Of a stretch of DNA of 64,000 nt, positions 45,625 to 58,039 are shown piece by piece. The stretch comes from Cycas panzhihuaensis. Taxonomy: Eukaryota; Cycadophyta. Positions within the stretch are counted from its first letter, which is position 1. Every line of letters begins with the position of its first letter. The position numbers were made by a program, and so were the translations under genes. The notes under the pieces were generated by a model. That model was given only the letters and a program-made list of their open reading frames with translations. It made no database searches and was not told the DNA's origin. The stretch lies in NCBI GenBank assembly GCA_023213395.1, contig CM041465.1, positions 175,777,741 through 175,841,740 of the forward strand, given 5' to 3'.

Positions 45625-46511
45625 CTAGTAGCGCAGATGGTCTCGAGGTCGAGTAGGAGCCAGACCCATACACACATAGCGACTACGACCCTGAGACGAC
45701 CTCGGGACGAGGGGAGCGAGGCGGGCAGCTCGCGGAGGCCCAAGAGGAGCCTCGAAGGGATGTGGTCCCTAGGAGAGGGATCACGTACTGTGGATGGCAC
45801 CCGAGGATCGTGATGTAGAGTGAGATGAGATGTATATATATGGTTTTGACGAGAAAGCACGGGCCTCGAGGGGGTCATATGTAGGCTTACATGATTGTAC
45901 CCCCCTTGTAAGGATCCCGGCTTCCCACATGCATGATGTACCATGACATTTTGACATATATATATATATATATACGGGGTAATTGGAACCCCATTTTAAC
46001 ATGAAATGGTGTGTATCATGTATGATAGAGATAGCATGTATAGTTTACTTTTGTAAATGAATATTTTTTGTATGTTGTAAATGTAAATATGTAAATATGT
46101 TTTGTTATAAGTATTTTGTTGTAAATATGCATGTATTTCCTTCCATGTATGGCTATATGTCTAACAGGAGCACACACGTCCACCGTAAGCAGAGGTGATC
46201 GAGAGGTGTGAGGTTAGAAATAGAGCGACATGTACATCCACGGAGGAGAATAGCGAAATATGCGAAGGAAACGACAGGCATGAAAGGGGAGTGACGATAC
46301 TCCACGGCGTCGTCCTAGTCGGGGGATGCCCAAATAGGAGGACAAAGGTTCCCAAGAGCACACGGGAACGCGGGTTCCGCGTGAGGAACTGGAAGAAGAA
46401 GCAAAAATCCATCTTAAATTGCTATTCTACCCATGGTTGGAAGGAATAGGAACAATTTAAAACGGTAGTTTAGGCTCATTTTGGAGCATGGTGGAGAAAA
46501 GAGCGGAAAGA
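45625..46511. other. Region between the PMD gene 3' end and the integrase stop
   Basis: Overlapping open frames on both strands have no domain. (TA)n at 45957-45974 and TGTAAATATG-type repeats near 46070-46125 could serve as 3' end signals for the plus-strand gene. At 46466-46482 the minus strand reads AAAATGAGCCTAAACTA, a block shared with the post-integrase region of element B. Confidence 0.5.
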
Positions 46512-47735
46512 TCATGCGTGAAACTTCTTAAGGAATTTTTCGTTGGCTGCTTTCTCAAATTCCAAGCTGTCTAAGGTGGCGATCCTGTATGCGCCGTTAT
46601 AGAGGCTTTTGAGAACGACGAAGGGGCCTACCTAATTGGGCCTGAATTTGGCCAAGCGATCGTAAAGGTACTCCAATTTGAGGACGTGGTCCCCGGGGCA
46701 CAAAGGACGAGCACGAAGACATTTGTCGTGTGTCCTTTGCAAGTGGGCTTTCGAAGTGAGGTTCGCTTGATAAGTCGTTAAGCGCCTCTCATCCAGGGCT
46801 TCGAGGTATAGGAGACGAGCCTGGCGAATAGACTCCTCGTCAATGAGGCCTCAAAGGGAAACCCAAAGAGAGGGGATCTCCACTTCCAGTGGGAGTATCG
46901 CCTCAGTTCCATAGACTAACAAGAATGGGGTCATTCCGGTAGCCGTGCGGATGGAAGTGCGATAAGCCCACAAGGTGGAAGGGAGTTGGATGTGCCAATC
47001 CCTTTGCGACTGGGCGACGATTTTCTTTAAAATGCTGACGAGCATTTTGTTGAAGGATTCAACTTGCTCGTTTTCTTGGGGGTAATAAGGGGATGACGTC
47101 TTATGCGATATCTTAAATTTCTCACACAATTCGTCAATTTCCTTATTACAGAAAGAAGTTCCATTATCCGTGATTAGGATATATGGAATCCCGAAACGAC
47201 AGATAATATGCTGGTAGACGAAGGTGGCTATCATTTTACTAGGGGTAGTGGATAGGGGGATTGCCTCTGCCCATGTAGTGAAGTATTCGGTAGCGGTTAG
47301 GATATATTTATGTTGTGCAGAAGATGGCGGCGATATAGCCCCAATGAGGTCTAAGCCCCATTGAGAAAAGGGCCATGGAGACACGATAGGGTGCAACGCC
47401 TCGGAAGGTATGTGAGAGACATTGGCATGCTTCTGACATCGCCGACATCTAAGGGCACAGGCGTGGGCATCCTTGAACAAGGACGGCCAGTAATAACCCA
47501 TGCGGAGGATCCTTTGGGCCATGGATTGGCCCCCAAAGTGGCCCCCACAAATGCCATGATGGCATTCGCGGAGTATATGGTCCGCTTCGTCAGGAGCGAC
47601 GTAGTGAAGCAGGATCCTATCGAAGGACCTCTTGTACAACACTTCATCCACGAGAAAGTGTTGCCTAGCAGTGGCACGGATACGCGATCTAACCTTGTTA
47701 CTAGCTTTAGGGCGATATTCTTGCTGAGTGAGATA
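46512..47735 (-). pseudogene. Element C integrase
   Basis: Zinc-binding N-terminus HHCC visible (H..H in ECHHGICGGHFGGQSMAQ, then CALRCRRCQKHA), core DLIGAI, ITDNGTSFCNKEIDEL and the Glu in YYPQENEQVESFNK: the DD(35)E triad is kept. The C-terminal region continues after a stop at 46851-46853 with LAKFRPN, GPFVVLKSLYNGAY and ends KKFHA-stop at 46512. A further stop separates the first part at 47736. It lies directly after RNase H in the same frame. It inserts the cDNA into chromosomes. Confidence 0.88.
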
Positions 47736-48482
47736 TCACACAATGTCACCATACCAATCGTTGCCGGCGAGTGGGTGAGGAGAAGCATCGTGGACGGTCA
47801 TGATAGACTCGTCCGAGAAAGAGTCATCAACAGGAACGCCGCTCGCGTTGGGAATGGCAGCATCGGTTAATTGCTCTGCTACTATCATTCCTTTCTTCGA
47901 CTTCCTGTTAATGACTTGCAAGTCGAACTCTTAAAGCAGGACGGCCCAACGACCTGCCCTACCTGTCAAGTCCGAACGAGTAAGTAAGTAACGCAAGGGA
48001 TCGGATTGAATGATCACCTTGGTTGTATTGCCGAGCAAGTAATGCCTAAACTTCTTGGTCACATGGACTAAGGAGAGGCATTCCTTTTCGGTGGGGGGAT
48101 AGTTTAATTCAGCGGTAGCGAGAGTGCGGCTGATGAAATAAATAGCCCTCTCAGTTCCCGAATCATCCTCCTGTGCGAGCATTGCGCCCAGGGATTCATC
48201 GGTTGCCGAGGTGTATATGATGAAGGGTCTATCAAAGCGAGGAGGCACCAGCGTAGGGGCAGAAACGAGAGCTTCCTTGAGCCCTACGAAGGCCTTTTGG
48301 GTCTTGTCTAACCAAACAAAAGGGGCTCATTTCTTCAATAGGTTCATAAGAGGCTTGGTGTTTATGGCGAAATTTGCCAAGAAATGCCTCAGAAAACCAA
48401 GCCTGCCTAGGAACGATTTAATTTGTCGTTGGGTCCTAGGCGGTGGTATGTCAAGGATTGCCTTGACTTTTTCGGGATCAAT
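47736..48482 (-). pseudogene. Element C Ty3 RNase H and connection domain
   Basis: Same frame as the RT. After the stop at 48483 the connection region reads KSFLGRLGFLRHFLANFAIN, then a stop near 48330 (LLKK-stop-APFVW). RNase H follows with FIIYTSATDESLGAMLAQ (the first catalytic Asp replaced: TSAT instead of TDAS), LNYPPTEKECLSLVHV and HYLLGNTTKVIIQSDPLRYL. A stop at 47931 precedes a tether region to 47736. Loss of the first Asp suggests that the original RNase H is catalytically weak, in line with the presence of the second RNase H at 42322. Confidence 0.82.
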
Positions 48483-49270
48483 TTAGATTCCTTGTTGGGA
48501 CGCGAGGAAACCTAAGAGTTTGCCTGAAGTGACGGTAAATACGCATTTTAGTGGGTTCAGGCTAACGTGATACTTGCGGCATCTTGTGAAGATGGCGCGC
48601 AAATCGGAGGGATGATGGGCTCTGGTATATGAAAGGCCCATCATATCATCCATGAAGACCTCCAACGTATTGTTGATGAGGTCGTAAAAGATAAAATGCA
48701 TGGCTCTTTGATAAGTAGCCCCTGCATTCTTAAGACCAAAGGGCATTGCCTTATAGGCAAAGGTACCCCATGGCATAGTGAAGGTCATCTTATAGCGGTC
48801 TTTAGGAGAAATTTGAATCTGGTTATAGCCGGAGAAGTCGTCCATCAAGGATATAACTTCAAATCTAGCCGTACGATCGATTATTTGATCAATGAAGGGA
48901 AGAGGGAAGTTGTCCTTAGGACAAGCATTATTTATGTCACGAAAATTGATACAAATACAAATGGTCCCATTCTTCTTAGCAACGGGAACGATATTCGATA
49001 CCCACTTAGGGTAATCGATGGAAGAAATGAGTCCCGCGTCTAGAAGCTTCTCAACCTCCATCTTAACGGCAACTGAAAGCTTCAGGTGAAGGGGACGCTA
49101 CTTCTGACACACTGGGCGAGCATCAGGAACGGTCGTAAGGTTATGGGTGACGATGGAGGGGTCAATGCCCTTCATGTCCGAGTAGTCCCATGCGAATACA
49201 TCACAGAATTCCTGGAACAGGAGGGAGTATTCCCTCATTTCGTCAGGAGTACATTCCGCTCCTACCTTGA
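48483..49270 (-). pseudogene. Element C reverse transcriptase
   Basis: Open from 49061 to the stop at 48483, with the upstream part in the same frame after one stop. Motifs: EVEKLLDAGLISSIDYPKWV, VPVAKKNGTICICINFRDIN, FEVISLMDDFSGYNQI (first Asp), TMPWGTFAYKAMPFGLKNAG and EVFMDDMMGLSY with the two catalytic Asp, then KCVFTVTSGKLLGFLASQQG. Typical Tat-lineage RT. The stop at 48483 is TAA where element B has the sequence SQEG-I-stop at the same place, both probably from CAA (Gln). Confidence 0.9.
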
Positions 49271-50048
49271 TGACCTTGTCCGGGGTAAGGACTATGTCCT
49301 AAGTTGCCCCCATGCACATGGCATTCCCCTCCTCGAAATGGAGGGGGGCAAGATCGACCGGAAGAGAGGAAATGGAAGAAGGGATTGGGTCGGCTAAAGT
49401 GGACCCAATCGCTAAGACCTTCTGGTGGCCAAGCTTGTGGTGACCAGGAAGCAAACTGGGCATGAAACCTGCTAAGTGCTCTAGTAAAGCCTCATCGTCT
49501 TTGAAGTAGTCCACCCCATGGATGACCTAACTTCGAATGGATGAGGTGCGGGATAGTGTGGGAGTGATAAGACCGGTATGGCCTGAAAGCTGCCCATTAT
49601 CCCTAAGAGACTCTGAAGGAGAGTCAAGGAGAGGTCCCTCGTAAAAGGTAAGAGGGAAACTCTCAACATCATCACCTGCAGGAGGTGATGGGATGGAAGA
49701 ACCAGGAATGTGATGATCGACATGTGCAATGTCATGTGACAGGTGAAAATGACTAGGCTCTATAACAAAAGGGATCATAGGAGGAAACCTAGAACTAGGA
49801 GGATGCCCCACACTAGTGCGGAGAAATGAAACTGGGTGAGGATGATCCTCATCCTCGCTATGGGACCCGTCATCGTCAAACATGGCGAGGTACCCATAGC
49901 TCCCGATACCAATGGGGGCGAAACGCATCAAATCAGGAGAAGAAGATATGGGACCTTCTTCGCGGTAAGAGGAATCAGGGATTCCAATGGAGCAAGTCGA
50001 GACATGGTCGGAAGGGCGTTTGTTTCCCTTCGTATGGCCATGGCTTGC
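49271..50048 (-). pseudogene. Element C protease-RT linker
   Basis: Frame of the RT, open in two stretches (49931-49527 and 49514-49299). Low complexity with acidic and His/Pro-rich segments (FDDDGSHSEDEDHPHPVSF) and a helical DYFKDDEALLEHLAGFMPSL piece. Long linkers between protease and RT are usual in Tat/Ogre elements. Element C itself inserted at the corresponding place of element B. Confidence 0.65.
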
Positions 50049-50400
50049 TTAGGAAGAAGGCCTAGCTTGTTTGGTGAGCGATCGCTCGTAGGAGACAACT
50101 TTCATTTGCCCGTTATGGACAAATTTAAGTTGCCCCCAACGGGTGGAACACACAGCTCCCATTTGGTCAAGCCACGGTCGACCTAGAAGCAAGTTGTAAT
50201 CAACGTCAACATCGAGGATGACGATGTCAGTAATGACAGTCTTGTCCTCGAGAGTAAGAGGTATCGAGACAGATCCCAAGGGAGTCTTCTCGCTGCCGTC
50301 ATAACCCTGACAATGCCATGGAATAGGTTCCAAGGCAGAAATGCCAAGCTCTTGCATAACGCGCAAGGGCATGGCATCACCAAGAACAGCTTGTCCACGA
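50049..50400 (-). pseudogene. Element C aspartic protease
   Basis: Frame MPLRVMQELGISALEPIPWH, CQGYDGSEKTPLGSVSIPLT, LEDKTV and DYNLLLGRPWLDQMG: the flap and the C-terminal LLGRPWL motif of plant retropepsins. The active-site part just upstream (about 50440-50380) is split over three frames by small indels, so the D-(T/S)-G triplet cannot be read cleanly. It would cut the Gag-Pol polyprotein. Confidence 0.8.
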
Positions 50401-51529
50401 CGGTTCTTCGCAACGCAATCGTGGAGTATCTATGGTAATGGTGAAAGGGAAGTTCCACCGCGCCCTTCCACTAGATGCGGGAAGATCTCTGGGATCGAAA
50501 GAGATGACGGGTTCGCAGCTTTGGGTTGTGCCCAAGGCATAAACAGACGCGTCATTCGATCCTAGAGCTTCCAAGAGGAGCGTTTGCTGCTCGGGACAAC
50601 TTCTCAAGACATCCATGATGGACATCCCGGCAGCCACAGTAAGAAGCTCTTTGACTACGGAGAAGGGCTTACCCCTCCCTGTGGGTTGGGTAAGGGCTCT
50701 CCTAAAGTCCAATCTACCGGGGCGGACAAGAATGCTCTTGGGAAGTGCAAGAATCTTTGGAGGAATGGCTTCTGGAGGAGGATCGAGTTGCGAGGTAGAC
50801 GCGGAGGCGCCTGTTGCCTCCTTTGCAACTTGAGACTGGGTCAATGCGTAAAGGGGAGTGGTCTCAAGCATTTGGATCACCTTCTTTCCCTTGTCACGGG
50901 ACCGCGAAGGTGATGGAGCATGGCGCCGTGAGCCTTGAAGGGGAAGACGGCCTTCGCACACCCTTCCCTCTACCATGCGAAGAGCGAGAATTGGGGGATC
51001 TGTCTCGATTCTGATTGTTCCTTTATTGAGCATTACGACCACGTTCCCCATGTTTGGGAATGAGTCTCTATAAACGGGTTGATTGAGGTTAGGCCTCGAT
51101 GCCCGCCTAGGGGACGAATCGTGCGGCGGGGCGTCGCGTGGGTGCTACGCCCAACAACGTGAATCATCGTGGAAACACTCCCCGTGGATGGAACACCACC
51201 TCTTCTCAAGGGGAGGATCGATCCTCCTTGCTTGAGAAGGTTGGATGTTACCCCCTTTGGGGGGCACCGCACGGGAAGCCTGCTGAACTGATTTATTTGA
51301 GGTCGATGATGAAGGAGGTTGGAGTTTAAGCTCCTTCATCATGCGCTCGAATGAGCAAATAGCAGAGGTAAGAGGATCTAGGGTCCTCTCAGTCGGATGA
51401 GAGGTGGGCTCTAGCTGCCAAGGTTTGGTTTCCTTCATCGGGAGGCGCCTCACCAAGGCTGTGAGGGCTTAGGAGGTTTCTTGAGTCCAACTTAGATCTC
51501 AATGGCCTCCAACGCCAAACACCTCGTAA
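50401..51529 (-). pseudogene. Element C gag-protease spacer with zinc knuckle
   Basis: Two open stretches in one frame (51456-51145, 51051-50377). The first ends KRWCSIHGECFHDDSRCWA, a C-H-C-H-C zinc-knuckle variant typical of Tat Gag. The second carries a basic, Ser/Arg-rich piece (PSPSRSRDKGKKVIQ) and reaches the start of the protease (FTITIDTPRLRCEEP). In frame with the knuckle but not with the Gag core. Confidence 0.7.
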
Positions 51530-53175
51530 TCACGGAGTCACATGTGGTTGCCCCCATCTTAAGGACTTCCACATGCACTTCGTATGGCGTTGATTTAAGA
51601 GATCTCGCTTCAACTCTTCAGGCAAAGTGGCATTGGTAGAGTGAAGGAGATCATGAAAGCGTCGCACAAAGTCACGATTTATTTCATCATGACCTTGTTT
51701 AAGCGACATGAGTGCTTTCATTCCGCTTTCGAATGGACAGGCCACGTTAAAATAGTTGACGAACTCGTCCACCAATTGTTGGAACGAAGAAATCGAATGG
51801 GCAGGGAGACGGTAAAACCACTTGAGGGCGTCGCCCTGCAAAGATTGTGAAAATAGCTTCATCAAAATATGGTCGTAAGCCCAATAATCGATGCACGCCA
51901 TAGAGAAACTATGTACGTGCTCAGTTGGTTCCTGCGATGAAGTTTCGTCAAATTTAGGAACTTCAGGAGGGTGAGGCAGCAGGTTAGTCCTTAGCGCCTC
52001 AACAGATAATGGCGTTGACCTATAGTCCATGAAAGGACGTGTCCTCACATGGGCTAACGAATCGACGACCGGTAAAGGAATGGATGGGAGTGGTAAACCC
52101 ATCCCTCCTTGGGGGAATGCCTCTTGTTGGAAAGGGGGTTACGGGGAAACGCCTTGGAAGGGAGGTATGTTCCCTTACGAAGACGCGGCAATAGGAGTCG
52201 CACTAGATGGCGGAAATGAAGGGTGAGGGACCGGGTTTTGCCCATATGGGCCACCTGTAGGCGGTGCAACCCCATATGGGTGTAACGGGTCCACCTCAGA
52301 AAGTGAAGATGGTTTCCCCTACCCTGCCCCCAAGGTTGAGACGTGTAACCTGGGGGCACGTAAAGGGAAGAACCACCAGCAGGGTTTTGAACGTATGTAG
52401 GAGTGGGTCCTACATAGTTGATGGCAGTAGCCCTAGTAGGACCTGGAGGCCTACTAGGGAACGCATGCACCACGTTTGAAGGCGGCGCATTCGTTTGACT
52501 CAGAAACGACATGCTAACCCCGAGTTGGGGAAAGGACATGCCACGAATGGGTCCTGAAGAAGTAGGACCATGGCTAGAAGTAAGCGGCACAACGCTCACC
52601 CTAAGAACCGGGGTAGACACGGCATAGGACGAGTGTGTGCAGGTAGAAGCATCATTCGTTGTATGAGGCGCAGGTATGGATGAAGAAGATGCTACATTGC
52701 GCAACATTTCTTCAAACCACCTAGGATGCAGTTGGCGGCGAATTGTTCGGAAGTACTCGCTGAGCACTTTGACTACGTCAACAGGAGGTGTGTCCTCGTA
52801 ACCATACGAAGTCGATGGGATCTCGAATGTCGGGGATCCCTCAGGACGCTCCTCATAAGGCTCACCCGTAGGATGGTGAGCCTCGTAAGGAGCTGAATCT
52901 TCCGCTGCATGAGCGGAATGATGAAAGTCAGCAGTGTGAAACTGGTCATCTGGATAGTAGATGGAATCATCGCCCCCATGAGTAGATTCTGGATAGATGC
53001 GGGGAGCTCTTTAGTTCCCGAAGCCATGGTATGGTAAGCCCAATCGTACAGGTAACCTTCCATTATCGAATCGGGGTTCAACGACGGAAGGGAACGAGGC
53101 AATTGGTCTTCTGACAACGGCAGTAGACCTCGCAAGTGGCGTCAGAAACGTCGTATGCAACGCCTTTGCAAGCAT
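51530..53175 (-). pseudogene. Element C gag
   Basis: Proposed start MLAKALHTTF at 53175. The N-terminal half is Pro/Tyr/Ser-rich with a stop at 53011, continuing to about 52330, then a frame shift into the 190-codon stretch 52102-51530. That contains the Gag core: VPKFDETSSQEPTEHVHSFS, DALKWFYRLPAHSISSFQQL, ACPFESGMKALMSLKQGHDE and NRDFVRRFHDLLHS. The open frame 52767-52054 is the N-terminal half running past the shift. It matches B and A. The structural protein binds RNA and forms particles. Confidence 0.82.
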
Positions 53176-53303
53176 TGCTAAAAGAAAATGAAAAGAAGAA
53201 AATGATGTAAGCACGTTGGGGGTTACCCAATTGAAATACAAAATAGGAGGCTACCTAGAGGCAAGAACACCAATGAAAATAGGAAGCGAATCTAGCTCCC
53301 TTA

Positions 53304-53327
53304 CCGCGGTCCTCAAAGATGGTCGCC
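53304..53327 (-). other. Element C primer-binding region
   Basis: On the minus strand GGCGACCATCTTTGAGG follows directly the end of the 5' LTR (CGTTTCCA). Element A has GGTGACCATACTAGGG at the same place, which supports its role. I cannot name the tRNA with certainty. Confidence 0.5.
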
Positions 53328-55906
53328 TGGAAACGCCACTACGGGGTAGTGTCCCTACGTCTAGCAAAAGGATATGAGAGTATGCCATGCTTAACTAAGC
53401 TAAGGTAGCAAGGACCTCACCTCATAGGGCGTCCGTGCACCGGAGCGCAGATTCGGGACTGCAAGGTGCCTAGTTGCTTCCAGGTAGCCGTGCAAAGCAA
53501 GGCCTTCCTACCCTTCGGATGGCCAGGAAGGAGAGAGAATGCCTTGCACGTTGCGTCTTCTCAAGGCAATGAGAAGGCAACGGATGGAAGGGGAACTAAC
53601 TAAGGTACAAGCAAATACAGGAAAGGGTGCAATGAGGGCAGCTCAAATACGACGCGAGCAAGCTATCTACGCTATGCTACGCTAGATAAAGCAAGAAATA
53701 ATGTAAAAGATGAATGCACTTCCCCTTTTCCTTTATATTCTTTTACAATTTCCTAACTACTCAGGTAAATGCATGAAGGGTAACAAATGTAAAAGGGGAT
53801 ATGCGGGAAACGAGAGGAATACCTAGATCCAGCGCCTGAATGGAGGTGCAGCTCGTCTCCCTAAGTCCCACTCCTTTCTTCTCCGTTCGTCGTGCATGCA
53901 ATGCCGATCGATGGTAGTGGCCGGAAGTGATAGAAGAGGGGTTTACTTACCTCTCCTTAAGCACGCAAAAGCAAATAAAATGGAAAAAAATGAAAGCTTG
54001 AAATCAAAGAAAGAAATGCACTACGTAGGGAACTAACCTGCAACGGGTTCGTCCCACGTATCACTCCACCAATGCGCGGTCCTGCAAACGGGTGAGAAAA
54101 ACACCTTCCTCTCAGAAGAGAGGCCACGAGATATACCAAAATATATATATATATATACTGAAATCAAATGGAACTAAGATCTATGCTAAGCATCGAAATA
54201 TAACCAAATGAAATAGTAACATACAAGAAATGCTCTCACCACCATACACCACAAAGACACTCGAAAGGGAAAGGAGTATAGCCTCGGGATGGCTAACTCA
54301 CCCACAGAAGACCTCCACGGAACTCGGGGAAGAAAAACTAGTTGGCAACAAGGTAGTGAAGCAACAAACCGTAACAGGGAAAAGAATAACAGGAAAAACT
54401 GGGGCTTATGTAGGGCTCAACACCAACAGGGGAGACTTCTGGTAATGACATAGTGACGGGTTGCCTATGATAATCTGAACACCCTAACCAAATTCCCTAA
54501 ACTCCCTTAGCCCATTCCCTAAGAAAGCGCTGATGGCAAAGGGAAAGAGGACAAGGGACGGAACCCTTGGGGAGAAGGACAGTAATGGGAGACGGAACCC
54601 CGCATGTCTCCCTCAAATCCTCGTAAGTTACTCCTTTGCACTAGCTAACTAAGGAAGGGGTGAAAGAGATAGTTTAAGGAAAATAGAGAGGCTTCAAAGA
54701 AACAATGGGAAGGTATCACCAATCTAGTGCAACACTATGAGGAAAAATAGCTAACTAAGATCTCATTCATTAACAAACAAAAGAAATAGGAATAAAATGG
54801 ATTGCAAGTAGAGAACAAGAAGTACCTCGTAGGAAGAAGATCAAGCATGAACTTTGCTGCTAGGGAACAGCAACAATAACCAACATATGAGGACTGATCA
54901 TGAGTGGTTCTTGCAAGAGTGAGAATGAAGAAAACTCCTTGCAAGCTTAAAGCCTTAGAAGTTGGCTCTTTGGGAAGCTTTTGGGTCAAAATGTCACTTA
55001 GATCCTTGAGCACCTACAAAGAAAGATGGGGCTTACTGTGGAGAGTTGTAAGAGGCAGCAATGGCCCTGCAAGTCCAGCTTGTAGCAATCATTTTCTTCT
55101 TTGTCCAGTCGCTGTGTATGTAGATTGTCTTTTCTGTGTGTTTCCTTGTTGAAGAGTCAGAAATTCTTCCAAGAGATTTGAAAAATGGTAAAAAGATCTA
55201 AAAAAATGGGGAGCAAAATTGCCTTTATTCCCCTGTTCATAGCAGGTGAACGTTGGGGATGTCAGGGTGACTCGAATCAATCAATGCCACGCGACAGTTC
55301 CACAAAAAAATAGAGACTGTCACGTGGTTCTCTTTTTTTAAATTTCAAACAGTCGTACCACGACAAACTATGCGATCTGCAAAGAAGGCGTGGGTACCGC
55401 TAAGTTTACTGATGACGATCGAAACAAAAGAGAAAAATAAGCAGAAACATCAGGTTTTGGGGTAAAAACCAAGGCTAAACATAAGTTAGAGCAGCTGGGG
55501 GAACGTCCAGGCAATGGGCAGGTACCCAAAACAATGCAAAGAGTCCTAACTAAGGATTAAATCAGGCTTAGGAAGGACTACAACATAAGTAACACGTTGT
55601 AACGGGAGCAAACAGGGCTGACAAAAAACATCCCGGGAGACCGTGGAGACAACGTGGGTGGTTGTGCGCCATACGGGGTGTAGCATTCGCTGAGGAATGC
55701 CCCCGCTGTGAGTCATCATAGGCTGATGGTATGCCGTAAGCACATGCATTATGAACAAGTAGAAAAGCAATGTGTGCAGGCTGGCATATGTCAAGCAACC
55801 TACTCTAAATAACCTCAATCAAGCATGGGCGAGAAAAGGTAAGAAAGTATACCTAAACAAACCTGCGTCGATGTGTCTCGAGTCCATTCCCAGTAGCTGG
55901 GAAACA
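53328..55906 (-). repeat. Element C 5' LTR
   Basis: 2579 bp, plus strand TGGAAACGCCAC...GCTGGGAAACA, followed by the TSD CATAC. Partner of 39355-41961. Has a shorter (A)n(TA)n tract (54140-54158) than the other LTR. Contains the element's promoter and start site by analogy, but I did not identify them. Confidence 0.93.
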
Positions 55907-55911
55907 CATAC
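55907..55911. repeat. Target-site duplication of element C, right copy
   Basis: CATAC, identical to 39350-39354. Confidence 0.92.
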
Positions 55912-57129
55912 CAAGTGATCTTTGAAATGGTCAATGGAGAGGAGGACCCATCTAATGTGTCAGTTATAGGGTTCTTTGAGGATGAAGTACCTTACGAAGG
56001 GGAGGGAGGCCCTTTCTCTTAATTGAAATTGGTGCATTTTGCTCCCATTGGTGTTGGGATCTACAATTATTTAGCTATCCTTAGTGGTAGGGAATCCAAT
56101 AATGGGTATAAGGAGCTATTGCGACAAGTTTCTTTCCTCAACATTACAAGGGGAGAGCCATGACAAATTAATACACCTCCTCCATTTGGCCTAAACCCCT
56201 ATACATCAGGGTTACCCTAAACACAAGCTCCCCTTGTCTCTACCAAGATGAGAGTCTCCCTAACTTAGGGCATGGTTGGCTTACCACTTATATTGAATCA
56301 TGTATAACAGGCACCTTGACTAAGTAGACCCTATCACTTTTAAGGATATAGTGAGAGGGAATCACTTCCTTCCTTTGATCTAAGCCACCTTTTAAGGGAT
56401 GATCCCTTAAGGGGACAAAAATAGATCAACTAACCATAGGTTGAATTCTCTTTTAGCCCCTCCCCATATACCACACACTATTAATTTGCTTAGGTATATT
56501 AGGAACCAACTAACCCAAGAGCACTCCTCTATGAGTGCTAACGAGTCTCTATTAGCTCATGATGATGATGAAGACTCAAATTCTATCTTCTCTCATGATC
56601 AGTTTATCATTTGTAACCCCAAACCCTCTCAGCTTTCTTCTATCTAAACTATAGAAAGGCCTATCATGAGGGTACATTCTAACATATTTGAAGAGTCCCT
56701 TACTATGTAGATTACTTGTTAGATTACTATTAGCCCATTGCATCTCCATGTGCTCCCTAAACTTCCCCAAGGAAGACTATCCATGGGATAGATTGGTTTG
56801 AGAATGATAAAGCCTTATTGGAATATCTAGTAGGGACATCACCTAATCTACCTTCTAGACACCATAAGCTCAACTTTTAGGAGTGTTTGGTTATTAACTC
56901 TCCATTAGCTAAGCCGAACAAAATAACCATTCCTCCTAATCTACCTACTGACCAATCCCCCCTTCACTTTGAGGTAGGGAATGTCTTATGCATAGGGGCA
57001 ACCAAGGATATCATCCTTGTCCTAGATAAGATCATTAAGATCAGGGAAGAATGTTTGCCTTAGGAGATTAAGGAGTACATTAAGTTATTCCATGAATTTT
57101 GCAACATGTTTGCATATGAATACTTTGAC

Positions 57130-57960
57130 ATGATGAGGATTGACCTTAATTTCACAACCCATAATCTTACAATGATTTCGAGTGCCCATCTTGTTAGGCA
57201 AAAGTAATGCCCATTTCACCCAAAGTTATCTACTGTAGTTAAAATAGAAGTGGAGAAGTTACATAGTATGAGCCTCATCACTTTAATTGACTACTAAAAA
57301 TGGGTGTCCAATATTGTCATGATCGCCAAAAAGAATAGGACTATAAGGATTTGTCTTGATTTTTAGGATATCAATAATGAATGTCCCAAAGACAACTTTC
57401 CATTGCTATATATTGAATAAATTATTTATCACACAATGGGTTTTGAAGTTATATCCTTAGTTGATGGATTTTTTGGATATAATTAAATTCAAATATCCCT
57501 CAAGAAGCACCACAAGCAGGGCTTCACTACTCTCTCGGGAACTTTTGCCTATAAGGTGATGGCCCTTAGCTTAAGGAACATTGGGGTAACTTAACAAAGG
57601 TCTATGTAGCTCATCTTTCATGACCTCATCAATAAAATTCTTGAGGTCTCTATGGATGATCTAATAGGCCTCTCTTGCAAGATGGCTAATCACCTTGTAG
57701 ACTTAAGGAATATATTTACTAGGTGTAACAAATGCTACATTAGTCTAAATATGATCAAGTGTATCTTTGCAGTAATAATTGGCAAGCTCTTAGGTTTCCT
57801 AGTATCCCAAGAAGGAATATAGGTTGACCCAGATAAGGTCAAGGCCATAGTTAAGATGCTACCACCTAAGACGTAGTGGCAAATCGAGTCATTTCTTGGG
57901 TGCCTAGGTTTCCTGAGGTGCTTTTTGGTAGATTTTAGTATGAATATAAAATCGCTAACT
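57130..57960 (+). pseudogene. Element B reverse transcriptase
   Basis: Plus-strand motifs: KNRTIRICLDF near 57330, FEVISLVDGFFGYN (first Asp), TLSGTFAYKVMALSLRNIG, EVSMDDLIGLSC at about 57646-57680 with both Asp, then GKLLGFLVSQEGI-stop-VDPDKVKAIVKMLPP. Homologous to C and to A. Several stops, and the F/PFGL motif has degenerated. Confidence 0.82.
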
Positions 57961-58039
57961 AATTTACTAAAAAAGGGGACTCTATTTGTGTGGATCCCTA
58001 AAACCTAAGAGGCCTTTCAAGAGATCAAGAGAGCTCTTA

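Larger units (their letters stand above)
39355..55906 (-). mobile_element. Element C: 16.55-kb Tat/Ogre-like Ty3 retrotransposon
   Basis: Complete by structure: LTRs of about 2.6 kb, TG/CA ends, perfect 5-bp TSD CATAC, PPT at the 3' LTR, gag-PR-RT-RNH-INT on the minus strand, a second archaeal-type RNase H downstream of INT, and a gene for a plant-mobile-domain protein on the opposite strand between INT and that RNase H. Length, extra RNase H and Tat-type RT/INT place it in the Tat/Ogre lineage. In a sample of about 225 aligned LTR bases (40384 and 54332 onward) I count 9 differences, so the insertion is not very recent. Pol has at least five in-frame stops and gag has frameshifts, so this copy is defective. 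It lies in opposite orientation inside its relative B. Confidence 0.93.

Noticed and set aside
47361-47870. 169-codon plus-strand frame
   Set aside because: Antisense shadow of the integrase N-terminal region of element C.
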